NCBI RefSeq assembly: GCF_017591425.1
Contig: NW_024466512.1
Span: 14,015,001-14,079,000, forward strand
DNA length: 64,000 nt
Source: Ochotona curzoniae
Taxonomy: Eukaryota; Chordata; Mammalia; Lagomorpha; Ochotonidae
Direction: 5' to 3'
How positions within the stretch are numbered: the first letter of the stretch is position 1; every line of letters starts with the position of its first letter. The notes beneath the pieces are model-generated. The model saw only the letters and a list, made by a program, of their open reading frames with translations, made no database searches and had not been told where the DNA came from. Positions 44,563-55,395 of this stretch are shown here, piece after piece. Position numbers and translations under genes: made by a program.

Positions 44563-44838
44563 GTTTTTTTTTTATTTCTTGTAAAAATTGTCTTTATTAG
44601 AAAGATAGTTAGAGAGAGAGGGATAGACAGAAATCTCCCTTCTGCTGGTTCCTTCCCCAGATGGCTGCTATGGCTACAGCTGCACTGACCCAAAACCCAG
44701 GAGCCTTCTCCAGGTCTCGTACAGGCCGTAAGTGGAACTGGGTCAGATGTGGAGCAGCTATGAGTAAAAAACGAATGACTAAATGTGATGCTGGTGCCAA
44801 AAGTAGCTTAGCGTACTATGCCACAGCACCAGCCCAGT
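44563..44838 (-). mobile_element. Old C-repeat SINE, internally shortened
   Basis: Tail TGTCTTTATTAGAAAGATAG, AGTTAGAGAGAGAGGGATAG, CAGGAGCCTTCTCCAGGTC and head TATGCCACAGCACCAGCCC. Part of the middle body is missing between about 44,725 and 44,745. Confidence 0.85.
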
Positions 44839-44844
44839 AAAGTT

Positions 44845-44965
44845 CTTTAATCTTTAGGGCAATCATGTCAAGTAGACACTATGATTCTCATTTCATCAAT
44901 GATGCAGGAAGCACAGAGAGGTGAAGATTGCCCAGGTTGTCAGTAAGGCTGGTAGCTATTCATCA
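44845..44965 (-). mobile_element. MIR fragment
   Basis: AGACACTATGATTCTCATTT and GCACAGAGAGGTGAAGATTG correspond to the reverse complement of the MIR core. It directly follows the SINE. Confidence 0.6.
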
Positions 44966-45220
44966 TGGCTGGTGTCTCGCCTTTCTACAGTGAACCCTTT
45001 GTAAAGGGGAAGCAGAGATACTGCTGAGGGTATCAGTGACTATCTTTTAACAGATGGCTTTAAAAATGGCTACTGGCAGCAGCAGTAAAATCATCTGTAT
45101 CACTGAGTTCTTTGCAGAAAGGCTATGATCCTATTCTTTCAGACCTACAGAATGAGTGTATCATGGTTTCTAGGAGATTCTGATGTTTTCTAAAAATGAT
45201 CTCTTCCTTCTTCAGTTAAT
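44966..45220. other. Unassigned stretch
   Basis: Nothing recognised. Confidence 0.4.
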
Positions 45221-45446
45221 CAGGAATCAGCAAACTGAAGCCTATGGATTAAATCAGGTCTATTAAATCAGGTTTATTTCAATAAAGAGTTAGTGGAATA
45301 TAGCCAGGTGTATTAACTTACATATTTATTCAAGATTGCTTTTGTGTTAACAATGATAAATTTGAGCCTTATGACCGGGACCCCATGATTTGCAAAGCTT
45401 TAGAATATTTACTCTCTGGCTCTTTCTAGAAAAGATTTGCTCATCA
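45221..45446 (-). mobile_element. hAT-Charlie non-autonomous element
   Basis: Ends ATCAGCAAACTGAAGCC and AAAAGATTTGCTCATC are complementary-type termini. Internal TTATTTCAATAAAGAGTTAG, TTTGCAAAGCTTTAGAATA and TTTACTCTCTGGCTC follow the family order. Same family as 30,862-31,022, opposite orientation. Confidence 0.65.
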
Positions 45447-46177
45447 CTAGGTATAGCAATGTTTTTGGACTGGTCTTCACATACCTTTTAATTTTCTGAT
45501 ACAGAATTCAAAACCTTCTGACTGGGGTATGTGTAAGTGGATGAGGTGCTTGGGGCAGGGGTTTAATATATTTTGAACAGAGCAATTCTGTCTTCATCTC
45601 AATGATAATTGGGTTTCCACAGTGGAATCTATGTTGGATCAAGTCGGTGGATGGGCTGGAGACATTAGGTCAGATTCCTGGGGAATCCTATCAATGTTTA
45701 TCTAACTTACCCTGGGAGGAAATTCTAGGTGTCTATAAAAGTGCATTTGAACACTTTCTGCTTTCATGTGGGAAAAGACATTTTCTTTCCTATTACAGGT
45801 TTTATCCTCACTTGGAAACTGCTAACTTATGAAGTAAAGTTGTACTAAATATTTCAGTTTGAAAATGCCTCCTAATGACCATAAATCTTGAGTGAATGAT
45901 AAAGAGATCCATAAAAATAATCTGCCACAATTAGTGTCTGGTAGTGGAGTTTGACAGATGACACAGGAAGTCCCTGAAACATGACTTCTGGCAAGGCAGT
46001 CTCCACTTCTAGGAAAATGCAGACTGCTTCCAGGATACTAAAACAATTCAATTTTCTTTGTCAGTTGACTCGAACATGGCCTTAATGTCTATGGGACAAA
46101 AAGAGAAAAGCTACTGTTTAACCATTTTAAGTTGGTAAAGTGAAAAAAAAATAGCTTCAGATCCACTTTGTAAATTA
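45447..46177. other. Unassigned stretch
   Basis: No gene or repeat recognised. The 76-codon plus frame at 45,602-45,832 has no features. Confidence 0.4.
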
Positions 46178-46492
46178 TTTTTATTATCTTCAAACATTGA
46201 TTTATTTTGGAAGAAAGAGTTAGAGATGAGGGAGAGACAAAAGAAGAGATTCCGTCTGTTGGTTCACTACACAAATGGTGGCATATCTGGGGCTGGGCCA
46301 GGCGGGAACCAGGAGCTTCTCCTGTGTCTCCCAAATGGATGCAGGGCACATGAGCGCTTGAGCCCTCTTCCATTGCTTTCCCAGGTGCACCCATGGGAAA
46401 CTGGGCGGGACGTAGAACAGCTAAGCCTCGTACAGTAGCCCATATAAAACAGGCAGCAGCCTTACTTACTAAACCCCAGTACTACCTGCCCA
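46178..46492 (-). mobile_element. Old C-repeat SINE
   Basis: Tail AACATTGATTTATTTTGGAA, AGAGATGAGGGAGAGAC, CTGTGTCTCCCAAATGGATG and GCTTTCCCAGGTGCACCC; head near 46,490. Confidence 0.85.
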
Positions 46493-47917
46493 GATCTAGC
46501 ACTGATGACCATATAGTCGCTTGTATCAACTATTGCTTCTAAGGAGTACATATAAACCAGTGGATAAAATATAAAAGCCATCTTGAAGACACTCCAGAGT
46601 GGTCATATCAGGTAGAAATTAGAGGAATTAATCGAGAGAAGAAATTCCATTGGATGAAATGGCATTGGAGAAAATATAAATGCACATGATTTTTCTCTTG
46701 AAGTCTCAGTCTGTGTGTTGTAACTAGAACTGCAGAAAAACAATGACTGACTAGCCACGTTAGAGGAAAATACAGAGAAGCTGAAAAAAATGAGGAATGT
46801 TACTCCAGAATGGAAAGGTCTGTCGCCAATCACATGAATTCTCCAACTTTCATTGATTCTGACCTACATGTGCACAGGGGAGAGTACAAGGCACTCAGTA
46901 GGGAGCAGTAGGTACAGGGTTGGAAGTTTCCAGCACTGCTTTCAATTTCTGCCGCCAAAACAGGAGACAAAGAATTTCATTCTTTTGAATTTGTACCATT
47001 TTAACAAACTCTTTAACATTTCTGTTGAAATGTCATCGTATTCCTGATCAGAGGGCCTTGCTTTACAATGAAGGGCAAAGTTTGAACAGACACAGCACAA
47101 CAAAGGGTTAAACCTGCCTTCTACAGGATCCAAATACCAGCCTGTAATTTGCCTGCTGGAATAGAAACCACTACTCCTTAAGAGAATATGGCAGAATCCA
47201 GCATTTCTGTAGCATATAATGCTAAACCATTACTGAATATGCCAAGAAACAGGATAATGTCAGTGTTAAGAGAAAAAGCAGTAGATAGGAAAACACATAC
47301 AAATTCTTTGATTTTGAAATCACCGAGAAGCAAATTAAAGTGATTACTTATAAGAATTTAAATGGTAGAATTACTGACAAAAGATAAAAATTAAGCTATT
47401 AAAGTATCAAAGAAATTATAGAATTCAACATGTTAAAATGAAGCCCTCACAGTATATAGGTCTTTCATTCTGACATTCTTCTAAACCTTTCTTATTTATT
47501 CAACCATAGATCCATTTGCAAGCGAATACATATAATTGAATGCAAATTACATTATATGCATTTTACCACTTTTAGAGATACTCTGTATGTTTTATAACTT
47601 GCTGTAGGCATATCTGCCTGCCTGTATATGGAAAAAACAAATGCAAAGTAGGATAAACAATAAATTCAGGATGTGGCTACTTCTGAGAGAAAGGGTCACA
47701 CATTAGGTAAGGAATGGGCTGGGAGTTTCAGATGAAAATATTTTACATCTTAATCTGGGTGCTGATGTGTGCAGTTTCACTGTACTATGCATTTCTTTAT
47801 GAATGCCTATAGATGTTTATTATGGCATAGTTAGTCATTTAAGAACAAAAAATCTTAGGAAAATGCAATTAGAGCTACTATTCCCATTTGACATCAGTTT
47901 TCATTTTCCTTCCAAAA
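46493..47917. other. Unassigned A-rich stretch, possible old L1 remnant
   Basis: The A-rich plus strand at 47,240-47,440 loosely resembles the 5' coding part of an old L1, but I could not anchor it. No gene. Confidence 0.3.
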
Positions 47918-48228
47918 TGTCTTTTATTTGGAAGTCAGAGTTACAGGAAAAAGGAGAGACTGACAGAAAGATGTTCCATCTACTGGTTCACTCCCCAAAT
48001 GATCACAATGGCTGGACCTGGGCTGATCAGAAGCCAGGAGCCAGAAACTTTTTCCAGGTCTTCCATGTTGGTGCAGGGGTCCAAGGATTTGAGCCATCCT
48101 GTTGCTTTGCTAGGCCATAATCAGGAAGCTGATTGGAAATAGTAGGCTGGATAAGAGCCATTGTCCATATGGAATGTTGATACCACAGGGGACAGATTAG
48201 CCCACTGAATCACTATGCCATCTTTAGT
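47918..48228 (-). mobile_element. Old C-repeat SINE
   Basis: Tail TGTCTTTTATTTGGAAGTC, AAAAAGGAGAGACTGACAG, CATCTACTGGTTCACTCCCC, GAAGCCAGGAGCCAG and GGTGCAGGGGTCCAAGG; head near 48,225. Plus-strand frames at 47,803-48,142 are readings of the SINE. Confidence 0.88.
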
Positions 48229-48839
48229 TCTCTCTTTGTTATTACAATGGTGAAGAAAGATCACCAGTCATTGAGAATTTTGGTAGCAGTATTACAAGTG
48301 TCCCACATGGGAGACCTGGATTGAGGTTTTTACTCTGCTAAAAATGTAGCTTGGGCATACAGAATTTATCATCCATTCTAAATCTTTTAAAAAGTGTTTT
48401 TTTAGAATTGGTCAGCTAAATGATGGAAAGTTGAGAAGTCACACAGAAGACCCTGAAACACCTCAGACGAGTGTGTGCAGAGAGCTACTTCACGTTCAGG
48501 ATGAAAAGGTGAAGAAAGGAGATGGTGGTACTAGAGTCTGGAAGCCAGAGCTACCTCACAGGCTGAAAGCCATTACCAAGGCTGCCCAATGGGAAGGTGG
48601 GTGTTCCTACCAGTGCCAGGAAAATAGATGGAAAGCAGTCATGTTTTCAGACTTCTCAAGGTGGAGGGAGCATTCCACTGGTTCCACCCACCTGAAGCCA
48701 GCTGGCGAGGCAGCCTGAAGGCATAGTTTTCTGCAACCCAGAATTTTACAGACTGAGGGTGGAAGTAAATTAGAGCAACAGGTCTCAGTACAAAAGACAA
48801 CACACTAAAGGATTATTACATGCCAAATTGTGCGTCTCT
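48229..48839. other. Unassigned stretch, perhaps MaLR-associated
   Basis: A plus-strand frame of 95 codons (48,431-48,718) lacks recognisable features. The piece just upstream of the LTR may belong to the same element, but this is not shown. Confidence 0.3.
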
Positions 48840-49175
48840 GCAAATGGCTCTGTGGGTATTTCAATCGCTAATATCTCCAATGTTACTGTATTTGGAGATA
48901 AGGGTCTAAAAGAGATAATGAAGTTAAAATATGCCATTAGGGTGAGCTGTAATCCAATAAGGTTAATGTTCTTCTATAAAGAGGAAATTTTAGACATAGA
49001 TAAATACAGGGGAAGGCTCTGTGAAGCCATGAGGAAGAGATGGCCAATAGCCTCAGAAGAAATTACATTAAAACCCTTGTCTTAGACTTTAGCATCCAGA
49101 ATTGTGAAATACATTTCTGTTGCTGAGCCCCGCAGCGTGTGGTGCTTTGCTGTGACAGAGCTAGCATCCTGATAG
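48840..49175 (+). mobile_element. ERVL-MaLR LTR (MST/MLT-like)
   Basis: TGTATTTGGAGATAAGGGTC, GTAATCCAATAAGG, TTCTTCTATAAAGAGGAAAT, TTAGCATCCAGAATTGTG, AAATACATTTCTGTTGC and GTGTGGTGCTTTGCTGTGAC follow the well-known order of this LTR group. Ancient and non-coding. Confidence 0.7.
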
Positions 49176-49914
49176 AAGGCTGCAGCATTTTCAGTTGGAT
49201 GTGATCCTCCCTTGCCTCTTGAGATGGTCTTTAACACTCACCTGTTCAACTTACTCATTTTCAGTTTATTCAGCATCCCATCTGCAGGATTTAATTTGGC
49301 AATCCCTGAATATAAAAGTCTCATCCCTCTCATTTTATTCTTCTCTTCTTTGGGGATTCTGGGAGATCCTTGCTGTCTCCCCACAGCGTGGGATGCACCA
49401 ATCTGTGGTTGAATTCCAAGAGACAACCTGTGATCCAGGGAACAAAGTGGTGGTAAAATCAGCCTCTGGCATTGTCCAACTCCTCAAGACAAACCAAACC
49501 ACTTTTTGGAGCCACATCCAATTCTTCATGCCTATAGTTATATAATAACTAAGTCCCTTCAAAGCAGATGACTGTTGGATGCTTTGGAGGCAAAGTGCTC
49601 TCTTTGCATTTTCTTCTTGCTGCACCACAATTCATGTGCATCAGCACAACAGGAGCAGGAGGAGGAACATTCTGCCTTTTCCCCTCCATCTGTTCTGATG
49701 AGACCTGTGTGATAGCAATATGGCACTCACTGCAGGATGGCAACACAAGATTCTCAGCCCTAATCAGTGGACTTCTATTTTATGATATGAGTTTGTACTG
49801 ATAGAACCTGGAGGGGAAAAGTGGCCAATCCCAGGAGTTGAAGATATTATCACTGTGGTCAATGATGTGGTAAATGAAATATGATATTTAGCCACAGAAC
49901 TCTAGGGCTTATGG
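49176..49914. other. Unassigned stretch with incidental frames
   Basis: Plus frame 49,195-49,545 (116 codons) and minus frame 49,335-49,628 (97 codons) overlap on the same sequence, and neither has domains. No gene is supported. Confidence 0.35.
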
Positions 49915-50095
49915 CCTGGCTATGGAACTTCCCCTTTGAGTTACCATAGGCAAGTAACTTAGATAAGTCCTCTCATGTAAGGCATGAGTGTGTCATCTGT
50001 CACGTGTGGACAATACCTAACTTATTGACATTCTGGGCGGCTGTGTTGATCAGATGAGACACTCTGTGAAGGCATGTCTAGCTCTGTGTTAGTGT
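49915..50095 (+). mobile_element. MIR
   Basis: GAGTTACCATAGGCAAGTAA, CTTAGATAAGTCCTCTC, GTGTGGACAATACCTAAC and GATCAGATGAGACACTCTG follow MIR in order. Confidence 0.6.
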
Positions 50096-50394
50096 TGTGA
50101 ACACAAGTTTATTTTTTATTATAACCCCAACCTATAAAAAGAAATGGTTAGGGACACAGCAGTGTTTCCTGCTCTTTTGTACAATATGTTGCGGCAAATG
50201 TCACGTCCCACCACCCGAGTCACTATGTAATTCATGGCTAAAAGCTTTGCTTCATTTTAGTGGAGGCACTTTAAGGGTAAGACAACCTAGAATGATAATT
50301 TGCCCCATTAAAAAACATCCACATGCAATTTATTTCTCTCCAGATAATTTCTTTTAATATAGCATATTATTCCTCTAGCAGAGTGATTTCATTT
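50096..50394. other. Unassigned stretch
   Basis: Nothing recognised. Confidence 0.4.
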
Positions 50395-50515
50395 GTCAGC
50401 TTGATGGAGGTATATTTTGCATACAATGAAACTTGCTGATTTTCAGTGCAGCATTCTATGAAATTTGACAAATGCATGCAGCTACACAGTCAGCACTGCA
50501 ATCGGAAGAGTAATT
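50395..50515 (-). mobile_element. Old L1M fragment
   Basis: GGAGGTATATTTTGCATACA, ATGAAATTTGACAAATGCAT and CAGTCAGCACTGCAATCGG follow the antisense of an old L1 3' region. Confidence 0.5.
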
Positions 50516-51779
50516 TTTGCAGATAATGATTTATAATTTTCTTCCTTTCTGTTGTCGCAGATGGGTAGCTAGCTTTAGCTTCCTGGCTCAGGGGAGGTCT
50601 GTGACTGTGTAAAGGGCAAACAGTTGCTGTAACATGGCCTCTCCCTGACTGATTTCCTGTATCTTTTGCCACAAAGGAGCTTATAGCAGGTGTCTTGCAT
50701 AAGGAGAAAGTGTCCCGGAGAGAGACAAGCATGAGTATAATGATAAAGATGATGACAGTGAAGATGATTAACCATGAGCCCCAATCTGAAGTCTTTTATA
50801 CGTTCTGGCTCATTTCATCCAATGTCTGATAAAGCGAGTTCTTATCTCAACTTGTGCATCCCAGAAACAGATATTTTTCTAGGAGGGATATGTGGAAACT
50901 TATCCCAGGCAACCTAAATTAGGATTTGAACGTATCATTAGCATTACAGGCTATTCCATAAGAATTTGTGAAAGAATTGTGCCAAAGCTTGAATAAAAAT
51001 GTAACCTATGCAACATAAGCAAGGAAGTATGATTTTTGCAGCTATGGTAAGCAATATGCTGCAACTTCAAGGAACAGATTCTTTCTCCAGCTCTGCTTTT
51101 CCAATCTTCAAGACCAAAGAGATGGCCTCCTCAGGCTACACTGTGAGAGACACTGCAGGACCTTGGTGTTAGGTAGGACGGGTACTTTGTATCTTCTGCT
51201 TTGTTTGCCTTAGAAGGGTTGAGCTTATATAGATAACTAATTGGAGAAAGACCTGGAGAGCATAGCTAAACCGACTTATCTATATGTTCTTAACAATCAA
51301 CTGATCATAATGTAAATTATAGGTTCACATTTAACAGCACTTTGAAAAGGGAAATTGGTCTCCACCGTTGGGATTCTTGAGCTGGTCAGTACCCCCAAAA
51401 GTAGAGCTCATAGTCCTTTAAGACATTATTCTTTTAAAAATCAGATCCTCCTTAGAATGTTAAAGAAACAGTCGCTAACATAAACAAGAGGATAGATACT
51501 CATTGGCTGTTTTCTAAATCTCCCCAAGTGTTAGCTTCTGGATATAAACCTGGGGGCTTAAACAGTATTAAAAACTGCTAAAGATGTCTAATTCAGGATT
51601 TCTATAAATATGATTCCATTATAACATTAAGTAAAAGAGCAACTCTATAGGAGGTATAAAGATCCTGATCATATAGAGATGAAACTGGTCAGATCATTTG
51701 ATTCCTTGAGGATATAACATATGTTATTGCATTGCAAGTTTAAAAAAAAGTCACATTTCATATGAGAGAGCTGGTTTAA
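50516..51779. other. Unassigned 1.3-kb stretch
   Basis: No gene or repeat recognised. Overlapping minus-strand frames at 50,490-50,784 have no features. Confidence 0.4.
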
Positions 51780-51962
51780 GTCTGACTGCTTCTGAGCCAA
51801 CTTCCTGGGAAGGCAGAAGACAATGACCAAAATATCGCAACCATTGGCATCTACATGAGAGACCTCATGGGATCCAGGCTCCTGGATTTTACTTGGCCCA
51901 GTGCTGGCCATGGTAGTCTACGGGAGAATGAACCATCCCTCACTCAATCAGTCCCTCTCTCC

Positions 51963-52015
<53 letters not shown>

Positions 52016-52092
52016 TCTCACTCAGTATCTCCCAGCTCTCTCTTTTCTCTCTCTGTCTCTGCTTTTCAAATAAATGAAATCTTTAAGACAAA
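51780..52092 (+). mobile_element. C-repeat SINE carrying a TC/AC microsatellite
   Basis: Body GAGAGACCTCATGGGATCC and CTCCTGGATTTTACTTGG, GGGAGAATGAACCATCC, then the pyrimidine segment expanded to a long TC run, and tail TTTTCAAATAAATGAAATC. The head is poorly preserved or truncated. Confidence 0.8.
51953..52022. repeat. (TC)n-(AC)n microsatellite inside a SINE
   Basis: About 25 TC units followed by ACACACACACTCTCACTC. It lies exactly where the SINE normally has its short TCTCTCCTCTCTGTAT segment. Confidence 0.95.
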
Positions 52093-53434
52093 AAGATAGG
52101 CGTATTCAAAGTTAAGCGCAAACCGATTATACCCCTTAATTTGGGATCCATTTAAAAGCTATCCCATCCTCCTCCCATATGTGATGCTCTAGCCAGAGCA
52201 AATCCATCTCTGCAGAAGCACAGGGGAGTCAACTACACAGCGACGTGACTATCGGAGGGCGTCACCAGGGGCTGCAGTCAGGGCTGCCTACCACTTTCTA
52301 CCCCCTGACACCTGCTCATGCATATCTGTCACATGTGAGGATTCTTCAAGAGAATATAAACCTTGGATGTAAGAGATGCTGACTTTTTCTTTTGCAAATT
52401 ATTTTGAAATTTATTTTTTTAACGATATGCATTTTTCTTTGAACTTTGTGAAGATGTTTCACATCAGATACATTCATGCCTCCCTCAATGTCTCCCAACA
52501 CCTTATTCTGTTGCAGCTTCAGCTGAATCTTATATATCATGATAACTGTTTATGTGTGGACGAGATTGCATGACTACAGTTGTTAATTGTAGGTCTCTGC
52601 ATACAGTCACACTTGATGTGCAGAGCTGTGAACGTATAAGCTATCTTCTGCCCTCCAAACAATAGGCAATGGCCAGGCAACAAAGGACACCTGCACTGAG
52701 CATTCTCTGTTCAAATAGTGAGGGATGTGTTGGCTACCAAGGGGTAACTGATATAAGGTCTGAAATTTCCTCCTTGGGGTGTGTCTCATACTTCATATTT
52801 ATATCTTTTTTGATCACATTTCACAATTCTCATTTAGAGAGCATCCTCAGTTCATGAGTAGGGTACATTCAGACTAATGAGTGTTTATAGTACCACTTAC
52901 AACCCTCTCAGTCTCTTTGATCAATTTTATAATGTATAAAGTAGAAAGCATACTTCAGTCTCATGAGTAGCTGGGAGGATAAGAACAAATCTGTTAGATA
53001 ACAGATTCTCCAGGCCGATGGCTGGACTCTATAAACCCAATCTGTAACAGTTCCTTTGTGCCTTTAGTCAGAGAATGAGCAAAACCATGTGATAAACTAA
53101 TTTATAAGGTCATTGAAATATTAGCAGTTGATTTTTATAGGCTCAATAAAGCTATAGTTAATGGCGTATGGATTCCTGTGTGGTCAGGCTCCCCTGAGGT
53201 GTATATTTAAAGCAAAGAAACAAGGGAGTAGGTGCTACGAAGCTTTCTTGGGCTTGAATGAGTAAAGGAATGTTCTTTTCATATGTCACTGATCTTGCGT
53301 GGGTCTGAAACCTGAGAGAACCATTCACACAGGAGGTTTCTGACTTGAATGTGATGACCCCGACATTGAACATGGACTGTTTTATGCTAATCTTTCTGAC
53401 AGGCAATGTGGATATCTATGACAGACTTGCCATA
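52093..53434. other. Unassigned 1.3-kb stretch
   Basis: No gene or confident repeat. Short frames on both strands are incidental. Confidence 0.4.
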
Positions 53435-53625
53435 ATTGTGCTTTGGCTCTACCTCCCACTAACTATGTCCTGGGACAACTCAATGATATATTTGCCTTCA
53501 TTCCTGAGAGTAATAGGGCCTGCCTTGTAGAGCTGAGGGTACAACAAATAGTGAGATTTAAATGAAGCTGTCAGAAGCAAGCCTGGCAGACACTATTAGC
53601 TGCATGGTGACTGCTGTTATTAATT
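53435..53625 (+). mobile_element. MIR, nearly full length
   Basis: TTTGGCTCTACCTCCCACTA, CTATGTCCTGGGACAACTC, GAGATTTAAATGAAGCTGTC, AGCCTGGCAGACACTATTAG and GACTGCTGTTATTAAT follow MIR from its tRNA-like part to its 3' end. Confidence 0.65.
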
Positions 53626-54897
53626 AAATCTTGGGAGAATTGCTGAAATGAAGTTGGCTATCATGAACCATCATGCCCCAGGGTGCTCACACTGGAGACA
53701 ATGGCAGAAGGTGCCTGGGGAATTAGCAGTGTCTTATTGGATTATACTTAATATTAAGGTTTCTATTTTGTTAAGTATAAATATTAGGTCCTAAACTTGG
53801 AATATTATGTAAGAATCTACTTAGGAGAGAAAAAGAAAATTGAACAATTTATGTATTTGAAAAGGAGAAAGTTTAAACCAGGGACTTAGTATTATAAGAA
53901 CTGATAAGATGTTCAGATTAGCCAGGCAAAGAGTCAGTGTACCCTGGGCTGGGGGTGACAACAGGGGGATTTGGGATACCTGGAAACCATGGAGTCGGGA
54001 TTTTGCAGCAGAAGCTAGAACCACGGTTGGACTTTCTGTTAGGAACAAAGACCTTGAAGCCATTCAAAGATGCCATTGAGTAAGCCAGAAAGAGAATGCC
54101 ATGGTTTCTCCTTGTCTCCCATGGAAATCTCTTGTAGGACGATTTAGACAGAAGGTGGCTGAAATAAGGGGTTTGGCTTCTCCCATATTAGGTAGACCAA
54201 TAGATGAGAAATGAATTTGAGGGCTAGGACAGAAACTACACAAACTTTCTTTTGAAAAGAAAACCCATGCAATAGAGGAGATTTCAAAAATTTTATAGAG
54301 AATGTATATTATGGAAAAACTGCATGGATTTAATTTCATCTCTGGTATCAAAGCAAACAATTTTAATTCCATTTACCCCAGGATTTTTTCAAGTCCTCCT
54401 GTACATCATTGCCATAAACATAAGGGATGCATTCTTGTTTCTCAGTTTCCAAATACAAATATTGAAGCTAATGATTGGATTGTTCATGGCTGGTAAAGTA
54501 GCATAGGGAGGCACAGAATCCCAGCTGGCTTATGTACAAAGTCCACATCTGTTATCCAAGCAGGCATGCTCTGGGCTTGATTTTACCCATATGTGCTTCA
54601 TCCCTGGGATTATGGCCTTGAAGTCTGGGTTTCCCACGTAGACCATCCTCATTGCATCTGGTTATACTACAGCATTTCCAGTATTGGGACAAGTAGGTGG
54701 GCTGACTCTATGATGTGTAAAGATCATTTAAAGCTGTTCTATTTGCACCGTGGCCCAAAGCCTTGGGCATGCTGCAAACCAAACCAGACAAATCAGGCTC
54801 ATAATAAGAGAACTTCATAAATTTACATCTCTGCCTCTGGACAAGATCCTAAATCAGACAATAGAGAGGGGCCCAAGAATTTAAGGTTCATGATTGA
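53626..54897. other. Unassigned 1.3-kb stretch
   Basis: No gene or repeat recognised. The minus frame at 54,064-54,372 (102 codons) has no known motif. Confidence 0.4.
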
Positions 54898-54980
54898 TTA
54901 GTTAAACTTATTGTTTGAAGGAGAGTGAAGATACAGATATGCCATCTTCTGGTTCACTTTCCAGATGCCTGCAACAGCCA
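54898..54980 (-). mobile_element. C-repeat SINE fragment (tail half)
   Basis: AGTTAAACTTATTGTTTGAA, then CCATCTTCTGGTTCACTTTC and AGATGCCTGCAACAGCC, is the tail-side third of a SINE cut off at the AT tract. Confidence 0.7.
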
Positions 54981-55110
54981 GCTATATATAATATATAATA
55001 ATATATATAATATATAATAATATATATTATTATATAGCAATTACGATAATAATTATTATATAATGATATATAATTACATATATATTATATATTATATATT
55101 ATATATATAT
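54981..55110. repeat. AT-rich palindromic microsatellite
   Basis: 130 bases almost wholly of TATA, ATAATA and ATTATTATATA words, with several self-complementary arms (for example ATAATAATTATTAT at about 55,048). It adjoins the tail of the following SINE. Confidence 0.93.
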
Positions 55111-55395
55111 GTAATTTGAAAGTCAGAATTAGATTGGGGGTTGGTACATGCTGATCGATCATCCGTTAATTCACTCTCCAAATGGCTACAATGGCTAGGA
55201 CTGACACCATCTGACACCAGGGATCAGCAACTCCACCTGGGTCTCATGTGCATGACAGGGGCCCATGCAATTGGCTATCTTCTATTGCTCCCCTAGGCAT
55301 TTTAGCAGGAAATGAAGCTGCCAGGACTTGAACCAGCACTCATGGGATGCAGGCATTGCAGGTGGCAGGCTAACCTATTGCATCACAATAGCGTT
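55108..55395 (-). mobile_element. Old C-repeat SINE after AT tract
   Basis: GTAATTTGAAAGTCAGAATT, TTAATTCACTCTCCAAATGG, CCACCTGGGTCTCATGTGC, GCCAGGACTTGAACCAGCAC and head TAACCTATTGCATCACAATA. Confidence 0.88.

Noticed and set aside
48431..48718. 95-codon plus frame before a MaLR LTR
   Set aside because: Could be imagined as retroviral, but I see no gag, pol or env motif.
49195..49628. Overlapping 116- and 97-codon frames on opposite strands
   Set aside because: Frames on both strands of the same sequence with no features indicate composition effects.
52252..52270. CTCF-like GTCACCAGGGGCTGC
   Set aside because: Too many mismatches to the core motif.
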